From NCBI GenBank assembly GCA_029582265.1, contig CM055837.1, positions 10,119,926 to 10,183,925 of the forward strand: 64,000 nt of DNA, in the 5' to 3' direction. Under the pieces are notes generated by a model. The model saw nothing but the letters and a program-made list of their open reading frames with translations, ran no database searches and had not been told where the DNA came from. The position numbers were made by a program, and so were the translations under genes. Positions 21,201-31,400 of this stretch are shown piece after piece (positions within the stretch are counted from its first letter, which is position 1; every line of letters starts with the position of its first letter). The DNA comes from Zoroaster sp. YZ-2022 (lineage: Eukaryota > Echinodermata > Asteroidea > Forcipulatida > Zoroasteridae).

Positions 21201-24008
21201 TATGGTAAAGTGTCTTGCTCAAGGACACAAGCACCCCGGTCGTGGCTGGGATTCGAACCCACATTCTGACGACTCGGCCATCAGAACACAAATCCGATGC
21301 TCTAAACCGCTCGACCATGGCACTCCATAACTAAGATTCATAGGACAACACATATGCAACATCACAACAAATTTTTGAAGTTTGTTTTTGTACATTTCTC
21401 AGAGTCCAGGGGAAGTTCTTTGATTGTAGTGATTTTGGAGATCCCACATATGGTTCAGAGTGCAATAGTTGATTTGATTTTGCCGTTAGCGGGTTCTGCG
21501 ATATTTATAGATTGATGAAATCCTTGCATCATTCTATAAAAATCGCAGAACCCTCTGCTATGTAGGATTCTAGCAATCTTCATCGGGTAAGCTCGGTGGT
21601 TGAGAGGTTAATGAGACGTCTGCACTGGTAAGCAGGAGGTTGTGGGGTCCGAATCCCGTCCGAGTCGCCTGTGGAGTTTTATAAATCGTGGAACTCCCTG
21701 CTATATAGGATTCTAGCCGGCCAATCGTCATCGGGCAAGCTCAGTGGTCGAGAGGTTAAGACGTCTCCACTAGTAAGCAGGAGGTCGTGGGTTCAAATCC
21801 CGCCTGAGTCGCCTATGGCGTTTTATTTCACAGACACTCGGAAAGCACTGAGCAAGCAGTGCATAAGTCGCTGTAAGGGCAAAAATCTAATCAATTATTT
21901 ATCACCCGACGCAAATATTTCATCAGAGTACAAATAGTTATTTTAAAAGAAATGAACTGCAGTCGTTGCCCCTCCTGGGTTTTTTTTTTTAACACTGGCC
22001 AAAAAGGGTTTGTTTACACCCTCAAGCAAACCACACCCCTTTTTTTCAGAAAGGTTTCTTTGAATATGGTCCATTGGGGTAAGAACACTGCCCTCTATTG
22101 ACTAGTGTGACAACATCTGGGGGTGGTTTTCTTTTTCAAGCTTGATTTTTGGTGGACATTTTTTTTTCTCCTCCAGGCAGGGAGGAGTTGGCTCGAAGCT
22201 TTCTTGATCTACCACTGGACACATGCACTTCCTTGTTGTAAATCATTGCTATATCAGTGTAACGTTTTGTCACTTATAGGGCTATTATGAAAAAAAAATA
22301 ACATTGTCATTTCATGTGTTGGTTTTCACAGGACAGAGAAAGCACACTGGATGTTCTTAAGGTCATTGATAAAGCTAACGGCTACGTCTTCGGGGACATA
22401 GAAGAACGTAACATGCAGACGCTTATGTCATGCGCGGTGGGGGCTGATTTTGAGTACTTCAAATATCCTTTGTGTATATCAGAAACTTAGGAAGTGGGAG
22501 GAGTTGTTCGTCGATGCGTTTTATTTATAAATATAGATTGACACCTTCTCATTCCCAATCCCATCTCCGTTATGTGAGAGCAAGTCACATACAAGTATTA
22601 ATCCTCCTACTACAGCTGCACTTCAGTGGCAAGTAGCTATAGGGGTCAAAATCGGTCAACTGACTGTTTTTGACTGTTGACCCAAATGTGCACACAGGGG
22701 CATTTTTGACTGGTTTTGACTGTCATTTTGACCACCCTGAACCATACCAGACAATGCTTTTTACCAGTCAAAAACGGCCGACTCATTTTAACCTGTAAAT
22801 GTACTAACTACAGGTAAGGTTTGACAGTGTTTGACTTTTTAAGTGCACTAGATATACCTTGGCAAGTATGTCAACATTTGGACTGATTTTGACCCTTGCA
22901 GTAGTAGGAGGGTTAATGTACTTACTACACGCAAGGTTTGACAGTGTTTGACTTTTAAGTGCACTAGATACACCTTGGCAAGTATATCAACATTTGGACT
23001 GATTTTGACCCTTGCAGTAGTAGGAGGGTTAATGTACTTACTACACGCAAGGTTTGACAGTGTTTGACTTTTTAAGTGCACTAGATACACCTTGGCAAGT
23101 ATATCAACATTTGGACTGATTTTGACCCTTGCAGTCACAGAAGGATTAAAGGGAAGGTTACAATATTGGTATTTGGTAGCGTACATTAGTTTCAGCTCTT
23201 GTTGTTTTCAAGAAATATGTCATAAAACTAACCTGTGAAAGTTTCCTCACAATAAGTGCTCACGTTTTTCAGGAAATGATTTTAAAAAACCTGATACATG
23301 TGATTTATGTATGTTTTAGCATAACAATTCCTGCTTTCTCTGAAGATGAAAGCACTTTAGATTATATAATTTCTCAGGATGGTTGATACAAATACTCACT
23401 TTATATCAAGTAGCCTTGTAGATAATAATTGTTTAGTTTGATAATTTGGTAATTACCAATGTTGTATCTTCCCTTTAACCCTAACCCCCCTAGCTGTTTT
23501 GGCTAAGAACATTCCTCAATCCGCCAAAATCCAACACCATGCAACAAACACTACCACCCAACTGTTTGGACTTAGCTGGAATTGGGACACCCAGCCCCAT
23601 GCAAAGTATCCCTGTCTGGGCTATACAGTACTGAGTCAATCAAAATCCAACACCATGCAGTAACACTACCACCCAACTGTTGGCCTTAACTGGAATTGGG
23701 ACACCCGGTCCCATGCAAAGTATCCCTGTCTGGGCTATACAGTACCGAGTCCATCAAAATCCAACAAACCCTGTTGTTGGTGTTTGAATGGTTTGGGGTG
23801 GTTTAGGGTTCAAGAAAAATGAGAAAAATTAAGTGGAAAGGATTTCTAAAGAGAGAATTGTCAAGTGAAGTGGAACGATTTTGGGATACCATTTTGCCTT
23901 AACCATCAGATTACGACAGCTTCAGCACAGGAGCAATATATGAAAGAGGACAAACGTGTGCCGAATGTGACAGAGCATTGCGACAGCATTGACGAAGATG
24001 ATAGCTGA
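18248..24008 (+). CDS. GPN2: GPN-loop GTPase 2
   Basis: GPN2 is a small GPN-loop GTPase that helps assemble and import RNA polymerases. Five exons: 18248-18637, 19594-19750, 20428-20588, 22332-22462 and 23915-24008. They total 933 bp, giving 310 residues, the same as human GPN2. Visible motifs: P-loop [10 protein letters not shown] (9-18), NLDPAND (37-43), the family GPN loop in [13 protein letters not shown] (68-80), the switch DCPGQVE (103-109), VHLVDSHYC (134-142), SKID (171-174), [26 protein letters not shown] and KANGY. The start is the ATG at 18248; no ATG precedes it in frame nearby. Introns 1-3 are GT-AG. Intron 4 (22463-23914) is AT-AC with U12 signals, and splicing it restores the family tail ([11 protein letters not shown]...). 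Unspliced, the frame would run into a TAG at 22488. Acidic end: SIDEDDS. Confidence 0.95.
19151..19433. repeat. TTAA MITE, CCCTCCTAC / GGTCAAAA family
   Basis: It runs from TTAACCCTCCTACTACTAC to TACTTGGAGGGTTAA in GPN2 intron 1, with the internal order TATACTTGCCAAGGTATATC, CTTACGTGTAGTAAGTAC, GAGTCGACCGTTTTTGAC. Confidence 0.75.
20001..20172 (+). mobile_element. tRNA-derived SINE, 3' truncated by a MITE
   Basis: Well-kept head (GGGGTGCCATGGCTGAGCAG, B box GGTTCGAATCC) and body to CACCCAGGAGTATAAATGGG. It stops where the GGTCAAAA MITE begins (about 20185). In GPN2 intron 2. Confidence 0.75.
20185..20404. repeat. GGTCAAAA MITE, inverted and truncated
   Basis: Reverse complement of the 19151 element: GGGGCATTTTTGACTGG ... 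CTACACGTAAGGTTTGG ... TAGTCGGAGGGTTAA. It ends 23 bp before GPN2 exon 3. Confidence 0.7.
20706..20950. repeat. CCCTAACCCCCTAGG-type MITE
   Basis: It begins ATAACCCTAACCCCCTAGG and ends GGATTTGGGGTGGTTAGGATTAA, with AATCCTCCAAAATCC and its complement inside. In GPN2 intron 3. Confidence 0.6.
20962..21325 (-). mobile_element. Full-length tRNA-derived SINE
   Basis: It contains all parts in reverse: (AAT)n, GTGGACTTATATAGCGCACG, CTGGTGCTCAAGGCGCA, CTCCCTGGGGAGTATACAGC, CTGCCATTACAGCGCATATA, TACCCATTTACCCCTGGGTG, then the complement of the tRNA-like head ending CGCTCGACCATGGCACTCC. At about 364 bp it is a good family reference. Confidence 0.85.
21583..21822 (+). repeat. Tandem pair of tRNA-like units (Thr-like)
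   Basis: Two units of about 140 bp each carry a tRNA-like segment: GGTTGAGAGGTTAATGAGAC...GGGTCCGAATCCCG and CAGTGGTCGAGAGGTTAAGAC...GTGGGTTCAAATCCCGC. The T-arm and part of the acceptor stem (CTCAG/CTGAG) pair. The anticodon arm is irregular (8-nt loop in one, unpaired in the other). Both are flanked by CTGCTATRTAGGATTCTAGC. They look like SINE heads, not working tRNA genes. Confidence 0.55.
22598..23148. repeat. TTAA MITE with three tandem 116-bp 3' halves
   Basis: It opens TTAATCCTCCTACTAC. The half starting near GTACTTACTACACGCAAGG and ending AGTAGTAGGAGGGTTAA is repeated, with TTAA recurring at 22913, 23029 and 23145. The last unit ends in a decayed AGAAGGATTAA. It lies inside the AT-AC intron. 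Confidence 0.8.
23475..23812. repeat. CCCTAACCCCCCTAG MITE with a 120-bp internal duplication
   Basis: It runs from TTTAACCCTAACCCCCCTAG to TGGTTTAGGGTTCA. Inside, a block of about 120 bp (AAATCCAACACCATGCA...GGGCTATACAGTAC) is duplicated in tandem at 23527-23765. Confidence 0.65.
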
Positions 24009-24044
24009 CAGTAGAATGTGATCTTTGTATTACAATATATAAGA

Positions 24045-24330
24045 TATCTGGGTTCGAATCCGGCCTGGCCAGTCACGGCACTTGTGTCCCTAAGCAAAAC
24101 ACTTAACCATAATTGCTTCATCCTTCGGATGGTACGTTAAGCCGTAGGTCCTATGTACTACAAACATCAGTACACATCAAAGAACCCATAATGACACTTA
24201 TCGTACAAGGGTAGGGGGTTTACCCCGGTGTTGCTGGTAGCAAATTGATGGCCCATTGAAAATCATCTAGGCTATAGGTCACATGGTTACCATCACTAAA
24301 TAAAGCTTTATTATTATTATTATTATTGTT
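24045..24330 (+). mobile_element. Second SINE type, in or after the GPN2 3' end
   Basis: It starts near a B box (GGTTCGAATCCGGCC), continues CACTTGTGTCCCTAAGCAAA, then an unrelated body (CATCCTTCGGATGGTACG, GGGGGTTTACCCCGGTG) and ends AATAAAGC(TTATTA)n. It starts 37 bp after the GPN2 stop, so its AATAAA might serve the transcript. A partner is at 52302-52492. Confidence 0.65.
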
Positions 24331-24748
24331 ATATCCAGATGATGTGACACATGATGTCACTTGTTACAAAAGACAGTGCCCTCTGTCACACTGTAGTAAT
24401 CAAAAGCTCTATTTGTGGAAGGCTCTGAAACAGGGTTTTGAGAAAGGGGTGGGCCTATTGGCAAAGAGGGGGGAACACAAAAAACAAATGGTAATTCTAC
24501 ATGGATGATGATTACTACTAGTCTTGATTCAGAGACGTTATTTTTCCTGTATATCGTTTGCGCCGCAGTTCGTATGAGCTGCCGGTAGAGGGCGCGCACC
24601 ACACAACTATCAAAATTAACGTCTTGACGCTTCTGGCAGAGAGACCCATTACATTCCGAGCATGCCAATACCACACTCAAATTCTTGCTCTGGGAAGAAA
24701 AAAAACGTTGGTGGTCCCTCTGCCAGAAATTCCGCGGCCAGTGTCTGG

Positions 24749-24846
24749 CGTCAGATCTTGGCCAGCGTGACGTCAGATCTTGGCCAGCGTGACGTCAGAT
24801 CTTGGCCAGCGTGACGTCAGATCTTGGCCAGCGTGACGGCAGATCT
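24749..24846. repeat. 22-bp tandem repeat, about 4.5 copies
   Basis: The unit GTCAGATCTTGGCCAGCGTG plus AC repeats nearly perfectly; the last copy reads GACGGCAGATCTTC. Confidence 0.9.
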
Positions 24847-25597
24847 TCAGGCTATCTAGCCCTATGTTGGCAGTCTACCTATTTTTACCTCTGTTGGTAG
24901 CGAGCGTTATGAGAACATTGTTCAAGTTTTTGTACAACTTCCAAATAGTGCTCAGCAATCTTACTTTTTTGAAGTAAACGTTTGAAATTACGTTTACAAA
25001 TTAGAAATTCAAACAGAAAGACTTGTAAAGACTGCAAAAAAAAGGTAATTTGTGTCCCAACTACCTTTCCGAAAAAAATTTATAATTGTAGTTTGGGGTT
25101 TTATCCTTATGAATAAAACAATATTACTGGTCATTATGATCGGGAAGGAAAATGTTAAAGCCAGTCTTAAGAGCGAATTCATTTTTGTAAGTTTATGTTT
25201 TCTCCCCATTTTTTCGCTACTCTCGGTATATGAATCCCCATTGCCAGCCCTTTCCCCTGCAGAAAACCATGCGTCCATTGCAGGCTCGTGAATTATAACT
25301 TAAGCCCTAAAATGTTTTCGCTCCGTCTCTTAAAGATATTCAAAAATAAATGTTTGTGTCAAACTTTCTTTGTGTAAATCTCTGGACGGTATCAGTCTTC
25401 CATGGAAATAACTTGATCTGAGGTGCTGTCAGTTTTGAAGAAATGAGAAATTATAAGTTTATCGAAAAAAATACCCGTATATCTACATTCCATATCAGAA
25501 TGAACTACGAAAAATACGAATGTATTTTCACTGCCCTCGCGTGAAATACACTAATCTTAAACTTTTAAAGGTTGCCTTTAGGTTTAATGTAGAAAGC

Positions 25598-25736
25598 ATA
25601 CTCCTAGAATCGATGTCCTAGTTCAAGATAAACACAGTGACTGCAAATTACTGGCTCATTTATGCAGCAGCAACGGTAATAATATCCTGTGGGCAATTAT
25701 TTTCAGTCACTGTGTTAATTTAAAACAAGCACTCTG
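25598..25736. repeat. MITE fragment, AAAGGGACA family
   Basis: It has AACACAGTGACTGCAAATTA, TTATGCAGCAGCAACGGTAA and TTTTCAGTCACTGTGTTAAT, as in the full copies at 35202 and 49873. It ends directly at the GAA repeat. Confidence 0.6.
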
Positions 25737-25737
25737 A

Positions 25738-26060
25738 TTGAAGAAGAAGAAGAAGAAGAAGAAGAAGAAGAAGAAGAAGAAGAAGAAGAAGAAGAAGAAG
25801 AAGAAGAAGAAGAAGAAGAAGAAGAAGAAGAAGAAGAAGAAGAAGAAGAAGAAGAAGAAGAAGAAGAAGAAGAAGAAGAAGAAGAAGAAGAAGAAGAAGA
25901 AGAAGAAGAAGAAGAAGAAGAAGAAGAAGAAGAAGAAGAAGAAGAAGAAGAAGAAGAAGAAGAAGAAGAAGAAGAAGAAGAAGAAGAAGAAGAAGAAGAA
26001 GAAGAAGAAGAAGAAGAAGAAGAAGAAGAAGAAGAAGAAGAAGAAGAAGAAGAAGAAGAA
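25738..26060. repeat. (GAA)n microsatellite, about 320 bp
   Basis: An almost perfect run of more than 100 GAA units, followed by three AATTGGAAGAAGAAG variants to 26105. The long Lys, Glu/Ser, Phe and Leu open frames across it are artefacts of the repeat. Confidence 0.98.
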
Positions 26061-26104
26061 TTGGAAGAAGAAGAAGAATTGGAAGAAGAAGAAGAATTGG
26101 AAGA

Positions 26105-26165
26105 ATGGGAATTTGGAGCGCGCACATATCCACCCTGCTGGGCGCTCAAGGTGCGGGATACAGAA
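26105..26165 (-). mobile_element. L2-like 3' tail fragment
   Basis: Read in reverse it contains GCGCCCAGCAGGGTGGATAT and GTGCGCGC, matching the LINE/SINE tail at 32300. The (GAA)n lies where the (ATT)n tail would be. A close relative is at 51531-51602. Confidence 0.6.
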
Positions 26166-26544
26166 CAAGTAGGCCTACGATGCATGTGTTACAGTTATTT
26201 GATAATGAAGTTGTATGTACGATTATAGAAAAGGAGGTTAATCCTTTACGTGATTATGGTGACTGGTAAACATTTTTTCCTACATGACTGTTTATGTGTT
26301 TTGTTTTGGCAGGGGCGAGACAATCACCCTCAATCTGACGTCGTCTGGTTGGGTTTATAATATATCACGGCATAGTTATTGTTTAACTCTAATAAACAGA
26401 CACAGACTACCAGCAAAAAAAGGAACAAGACATTAAAAAAAAACTTTTTCAAGAAGTGCTTCGATGATTTTTATTTCCTTGCGTAAATTAATGGGTCTGC
26501 TGCTGTGCTCTGCACTGTATGTTTTATTTGTAGGTCACGGGCCA

Positions 26545-26772
26545 TTGGCGGATCCAGGGGGGGCTGTAGCCCCCCCTAAAATCGTTTTTTTTTAAATTAA
26601 AAAGGGAGAGAAAAAGAGAGCGAGGGGGAGGGGAGAGGAGAACGCACTCCCATTCCCACAGTGTGCTTTGTTTTTCTCTCCCTTTAATTATTTCATTGTA
26701 ATTTTTGTAGTACTGAAAAATAATTGTTTTTGATTCTCAGCCCCCCCCCCTAAAAATGTTCTGGATCCGCCC
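26545..26772. mobile_element. TIR element with GGCGGATCC ends, uninterrupted copy
   Basis: The ends TTGGCGGATCCAGGGGGG and TTCTGGATCCGCCC are inverted; the subterminal GTAGCCCCCCCTAAAA is mirrored by CCCCCCCCCCTAAAAATG. It is a 228-bp version of the element at 29649-30442, which carries an extra insertion. Confidence 0.8.
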
Positions 26773-27336
26773 ATGCAGGCGGGAAATAAACCCTAGATCT
26801 GACGACTTTCGTGTGGTCGGTATTTATCAAAAGCGGCATGATTATTGTTACAGTAAAGTAAATATAAAGGCACAAACTGCCAGTATAAGAAAATATACAT
26901 CACAAGATATGCTTTGTTGATTTTTAGTTTCTTAAAATAACATGGGTCAGTTGAATATGCTCTGCACTTGATGTGTTAATAAATGACGGTATGCCATGAC
27001 AACATTGCAATGTGGATAACTAAATATCGGGAAGTGTTGTAGATGTAAACGACAACAGTTCGATCCGTCAAAACGGCGCTTTTGTTTTCAGCTTTCGTGG
27101 TAACATACGAGTGTAAAATTAAAGTCTTATACTGTCTCCACACTCGTAATTATGGCGATTTTGTGAAAGGAGCCATTTTAACTCTAAACTTGAGGTTGAA
27201 ATGAAGAACACGATTCCAGATTGTGCAGTGTCCAGGACGCGTTAATAAGTCAGTGTGAAGCTGCGGCTGTCCGTGGATTTTGTCGAGTAGGTACAAAGGA
27301 ATATGATCAGAAACAAAACGTGAAAATCGTGTGGTG

Positions 27337-27450
27337 TCTGTCTGTCTGTCTGTCTGTCTGTGTTTGTTTGTTTGTTTGTTTGATGGGGTGTTTATTTGTC
27401 TGTTTGCTTGTTTGTTGGGGTGTTTGTTTGTTTGTTAGTTTGTTAGTCTA
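27337..27450. repeat. TGTC/TTTG microsatellite
   Basis: Runs of CTGT then GTTT units with degenerate continuation (GTTTGTTTGTTAGTTTGTTAG). Confidence 0.9.
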
Positions 27451-28480
27451 GCTGGTTTGACTCCACTATATAAGGAAGGCCTCTTCATCAATCTTAAACC
27501 TCTCTCTATCCTGTGCTCTCTGCTCCCATGTAACGCTGTCATATTCTCTGATGTCATCTCTCCATCTTCTGTTCTTTCCTGTCCTGATGGACTTTTCCAC
27601 AGCTTTAGACGATTACAGAATTCTGTTTGATCTCCCCGTGTTCTTTCAAAAAAAACTCAAACAAATCCTCTATTATTGGGTCAGTTTTGGTCATTTTGAG
27701 GCGCCGATAAGAAGGGGTTTTTGATGGTCACATGCTGACTTTAATTCCCTGCGTTGTGTATAGGTCGTAATTTCATCTGAAATGAATCAACAAATCGGAT
27801 AAATTCGATAAACGTACGGCCAGTTAGTCCATGGTGGCGCGAACCCGTTTGACATTTACAGTGAGAATCCCCGAAGGATCTGACGTGAGACTGTTGCTAG
27901 GTAACACATCCTTTTCTAATTGCTCTGGGCAACCGCACAGATCAGGCCGACCGTACTCACGACAAAGCCCCTCATACGTCGTCCCCATCTGGGAAGATCA
28001 TATAACGGCAACCACCGCCTCATTATAATTGGATGGTCTTGGAGGAGAGATTGTAGTCTGTAGGTTCCGCAGCGCGCGTTGTTATTAAGCCACGTCTGGT
28101 AGCCCGATCTCATGAATAATTAACAGTGGGACTTCGACGCTATCGATTGAATCTATCTTCCTGGCGTTAAATTATTCCTTGTCCGTGTAGTCAGCGATTC
28201 GTTAACCTACAGAGGAGGCAAATTATGAGTATTGTTTTGTCTGTGTATAGAACGTTAACTCTGCGGGAATATTTAATTGGCATATAGAGCTATTTAACAT
28301 CTCCATTCTTTTGACGTCATCAGCATCTTGGAGTGAACCACCGGCGAGGCACAGTCATCTTCATCATCATCATCATCATTCCCGTCGTCACACTCTCCCG
28401 TGCATGGTGCTGGCAGGATTCCTTTGGTAAGACGTGAACGTCTTTGCCTCCTCGTTTGTGACCACGTCCACCACTGCATC

Positions 28481-31400
28481 ATGGACGCCGTAAATTACTC
28501 CTTTCAGACGCCCGAGTGGAAGGGAAAAGTGATGGATGGATGGCGCTTCGCTGTGGGACTCTATGAGGCAATACAAGATTACATTGTGCCGAAATATTAT
28601 CACGACAGATCGTACAGGTAATTAGGTCATGTGTTTTGACATTTTTTATTAACACTATAGTGTAAACAGGATTTTTTCAGAGGGCGGGGGAACTGATGTG
28701 TTCATAAGGATTTCGTAGGGGGCGCTAAAGCGGCACTAATAATTGAGAAAGGCCTTTTTGCTTTATTACTAATGTTGGCTTCTGCTATACGTGTATGCTT
28801 GCTCCCTTTAAATCAAGATGTACATTGAACAACTGGGATAATTTAAGCTTATTTCGTTGTGTCATTCACGTAGAAACAATGAAAATGCATTAAGGTGTTT
28901 TGTGTTCATTCCAATGTGGAATTCAATACAAGAGTATTTTCTGTAAATTCGAACTGGAAGTTATGTTATACTTATCTTAAAATTACACAGACAAAATTAT
29001 TTATAGGAGAGATTAAAATACCATCATCGTCACTATATGTGTGGCGGTCCAGGAAAACCCAACACATGGTCAAATGTTTACAATTCTTGTTGAGCATTTA
29101 ATCAAGTAATACACCCTTTACTGATCTCATAACAGTTTTATTGAGTTCAATATTCAAACCGCAACTAAAGTTATGACCTTTCAAAAACGGTTCTAAAACC
29201 CACAAACGGAGAAATTAGGCTTCAAAGTTGGCTATGCAGTAAACGTAAATCCCTTGAATTGAGGTGAAATTGACATTATAGTAAAAAATAGTGTAAAAGT
29301 GTTTTTCATTTCTTTCAAACTAAGATTTTTCACATGGTCAATTTTTACGTAAATCGGTCCATAATTACAAAATGTGCGTGGCGACTTCCGACGGGTTTTC
29401 CCCGACTGCCACACATATTGTTTTTTACATTCAAATTAGACCAGTTTTAATTACTGACCCTTTGTCTTACATTTAATGAACAGAGACGTCGTTATAACTG
29501 AGTCTGAATCCAAACCTGAAAAAAAGAAATGATCAGTAACTAGCTGTACCCTGCAAAAACTGAGGTGTTAAAATAACACTAGTGGTGTCAACTTTATTCT
29601 TCCATGGTGTTTATATTGTGCGAGTTGCCTAATATAAACACCAATGCATTGGCGGATCCAGGGGGGAGGGGGCTAAGGGGGCTGTAGCCCCCCCCCTAAA
29701 ATCGTTTTTAAAACAAATTAAAAAAGAGAGAGAGAGGGAGGGGAGGGGAGAACGCACTCCCATTCCCCTCACTGTGCTTTGTTTTTCTCTCCCTTTGATT
29801 ATTTCAGTGCAACAGGCCATAAACACTCCAAATGCACATTTTTGGTTTTTAGGCTGTAATTCAAAATGGGTTATTCCGGTGAACTTGGAACTTTCACAGT
29901 ATATGCACATAGGTTAGGCCCACCTTTCCCCAATATATTTAAGAAATATCTCATTTGCATCTAATTTGCATATCATTCAAAGTTTAAATCTCAAAATATG
30001 ATGAAAAGCCTATGATTTCCTCATCTTAACAGTTTTTACCCCATTTCTTTTCTAGAAATGGGGCTAAATATATGACGTGCATTTTGTACAGAATCAAATT
30101 CAGAATTTGTACTTGTTTGTACTGATTTTAAGGCAAAATATGCAAATTTGATGACTGATGTTGAAGGCCCATGATATCTTTATTTCAAATACAAAATAAA
30201 CAGTCATTACACTGAATCAAAGTAGACAAGACAAGGCATAAAATCTACAAAACAGAAATTTAATATGTATTTTCTATTTCCTATTGGACAAACTGTGAAA
30301 ATCCTTGCTATGTAGCTTGCATGCATCAGGAGTTATGGGAATGGGTAGCATGGAGTGTTTATTGGCCTGTTGCACTGTACTGAAAAATAATTGTTTTTGA
30401 TTCTCAGCCCCCCCCCCCTAAAAAAATGTTCTGGATCCGCCCATGCAATGGTGTAGTTATTAACACCACGGTTTTTGCAGTGTAGAATGCACACTAGCGT
30501 CAATCACGCAACGAAGAGCCACTGTCTGGTTCAGAATTTAGTACTGAAAAAACATTCACCGTTATAGCCAACACACGAATCATCGCCAGGGTGCACCCCA
30601 TTAAATAAACTCCCATAGCAACCAATGCTAAATACAAAATATTCAAAAATCATTTTTAAAAAACACTTAGAAGTCCTACCATTTTTAAAACCAAAAGAAA
30701 AATATTGATTGATGTCTAATATGTTATTTTGTTCTCAATTTAATGTGGATAGTACAGACGCCCGTCGAGTTATTCTCATCCCAATGGAAACCACCCTCTA
30801 CACTAGTGAAAATGCCCACACTGAAAAGCAACCATTTTGGGAAAAGGCCTTATGCTTAAAATTGAATTAGAACCACTTTTTCGGGGCCTAGTGTATCCAA
30901 AATACTCGAAGGTGGAAGTCAAGGACCCCAGGTCATGATATTGGACCATTTTTACACAATCCTTCAAATGTATGGGCCTCAAATCTTTGTTTTTCAGAGA
31001 GAAAAAAATAGGACATGCAAATTATGATAAACAGCGCGGTGCATGAATTTCTCACTATTTAGTAGGATGCAGCACCCATCAGTATCCTGGGGTGTAGGCC
31101 AAAGGGAGCACGTTTCTCCTTTTTTTATCGCCGTGCATGTCAAATTTGTGTCACAATTTTTTGTTGTCAGTGTTCTCCCTTTTTTCTGTGTTCCCCCTTT
31201 TTTTCGAGACACTGGATCCGCCCCTTAAATGGGCACTTGCTCTCCAGCCCTGCTATAGAATGCATATCCAATCGATTATAAAGGCTCAGAAAATGTTAAG
31301 AGTGGATTAAACCCGAGAAGAAGCAAACATACAAGAGCCGTAGAAATCGAAGCTAGAAGGAATTGTATGTCATGAGTAAAATATATAATATAGACACAAA

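Larger units (their letters stand above)
22463..23914 (+). other. Probable U12-type AT-AC intron of GPN2
   Basis: The donor is an exact ATATCCTTT at 22463. The acceptor ends AC at 23913-23914, preceded by a branch-site-like GCCTTAAC whose branch A (23902) lies 12 nt upstream of the intron end. Removing 1452 bp joins AA to G in phase and gives [14 protein letters not shown], matching the family C-terminus. No GT-AG alternative gives that tail. Confidence 0.85.
24331..28480. other. Intergenic region between GPN2 and the membrane-protein gene
   Basis: It holds simple and dispersed repeats (listed separately) and a diverged tandem pair of about 230 bp at 26316-26540 and 26774-27000 flanking a TIR element. 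The final 1 kb before 28481 is relatively free of repeats and may include the promoter and 5' UTR of the next gene. Confidence 0.5.
29551..30480. mobile_element. Outer TIR element of triple nest 1
   Basis: The ends CTGCAAAAACTGAGGTGTTA and TAACACCACGGTTTTTGCAG are inverted. TGTA occurs just outside both. The element's own sequence is about 135 bp in total (29551-29648 and 30443-30480); the rest is inserted. Confidence 0.7.

Noticed and set aside
22463..22490. Short alternative GPN2 C-terminus ending at the TAG at 22488
   Set aside because: It loses the conserved tail; the AT-AC intron restores it in phase with consensus signals.
25707..26185. Long open frames coding for Lys, Leu, Phe or Ser runs
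   Set aside because: They are produced by the GAA microsatellite in every frame and have no start or flanking coding signal.
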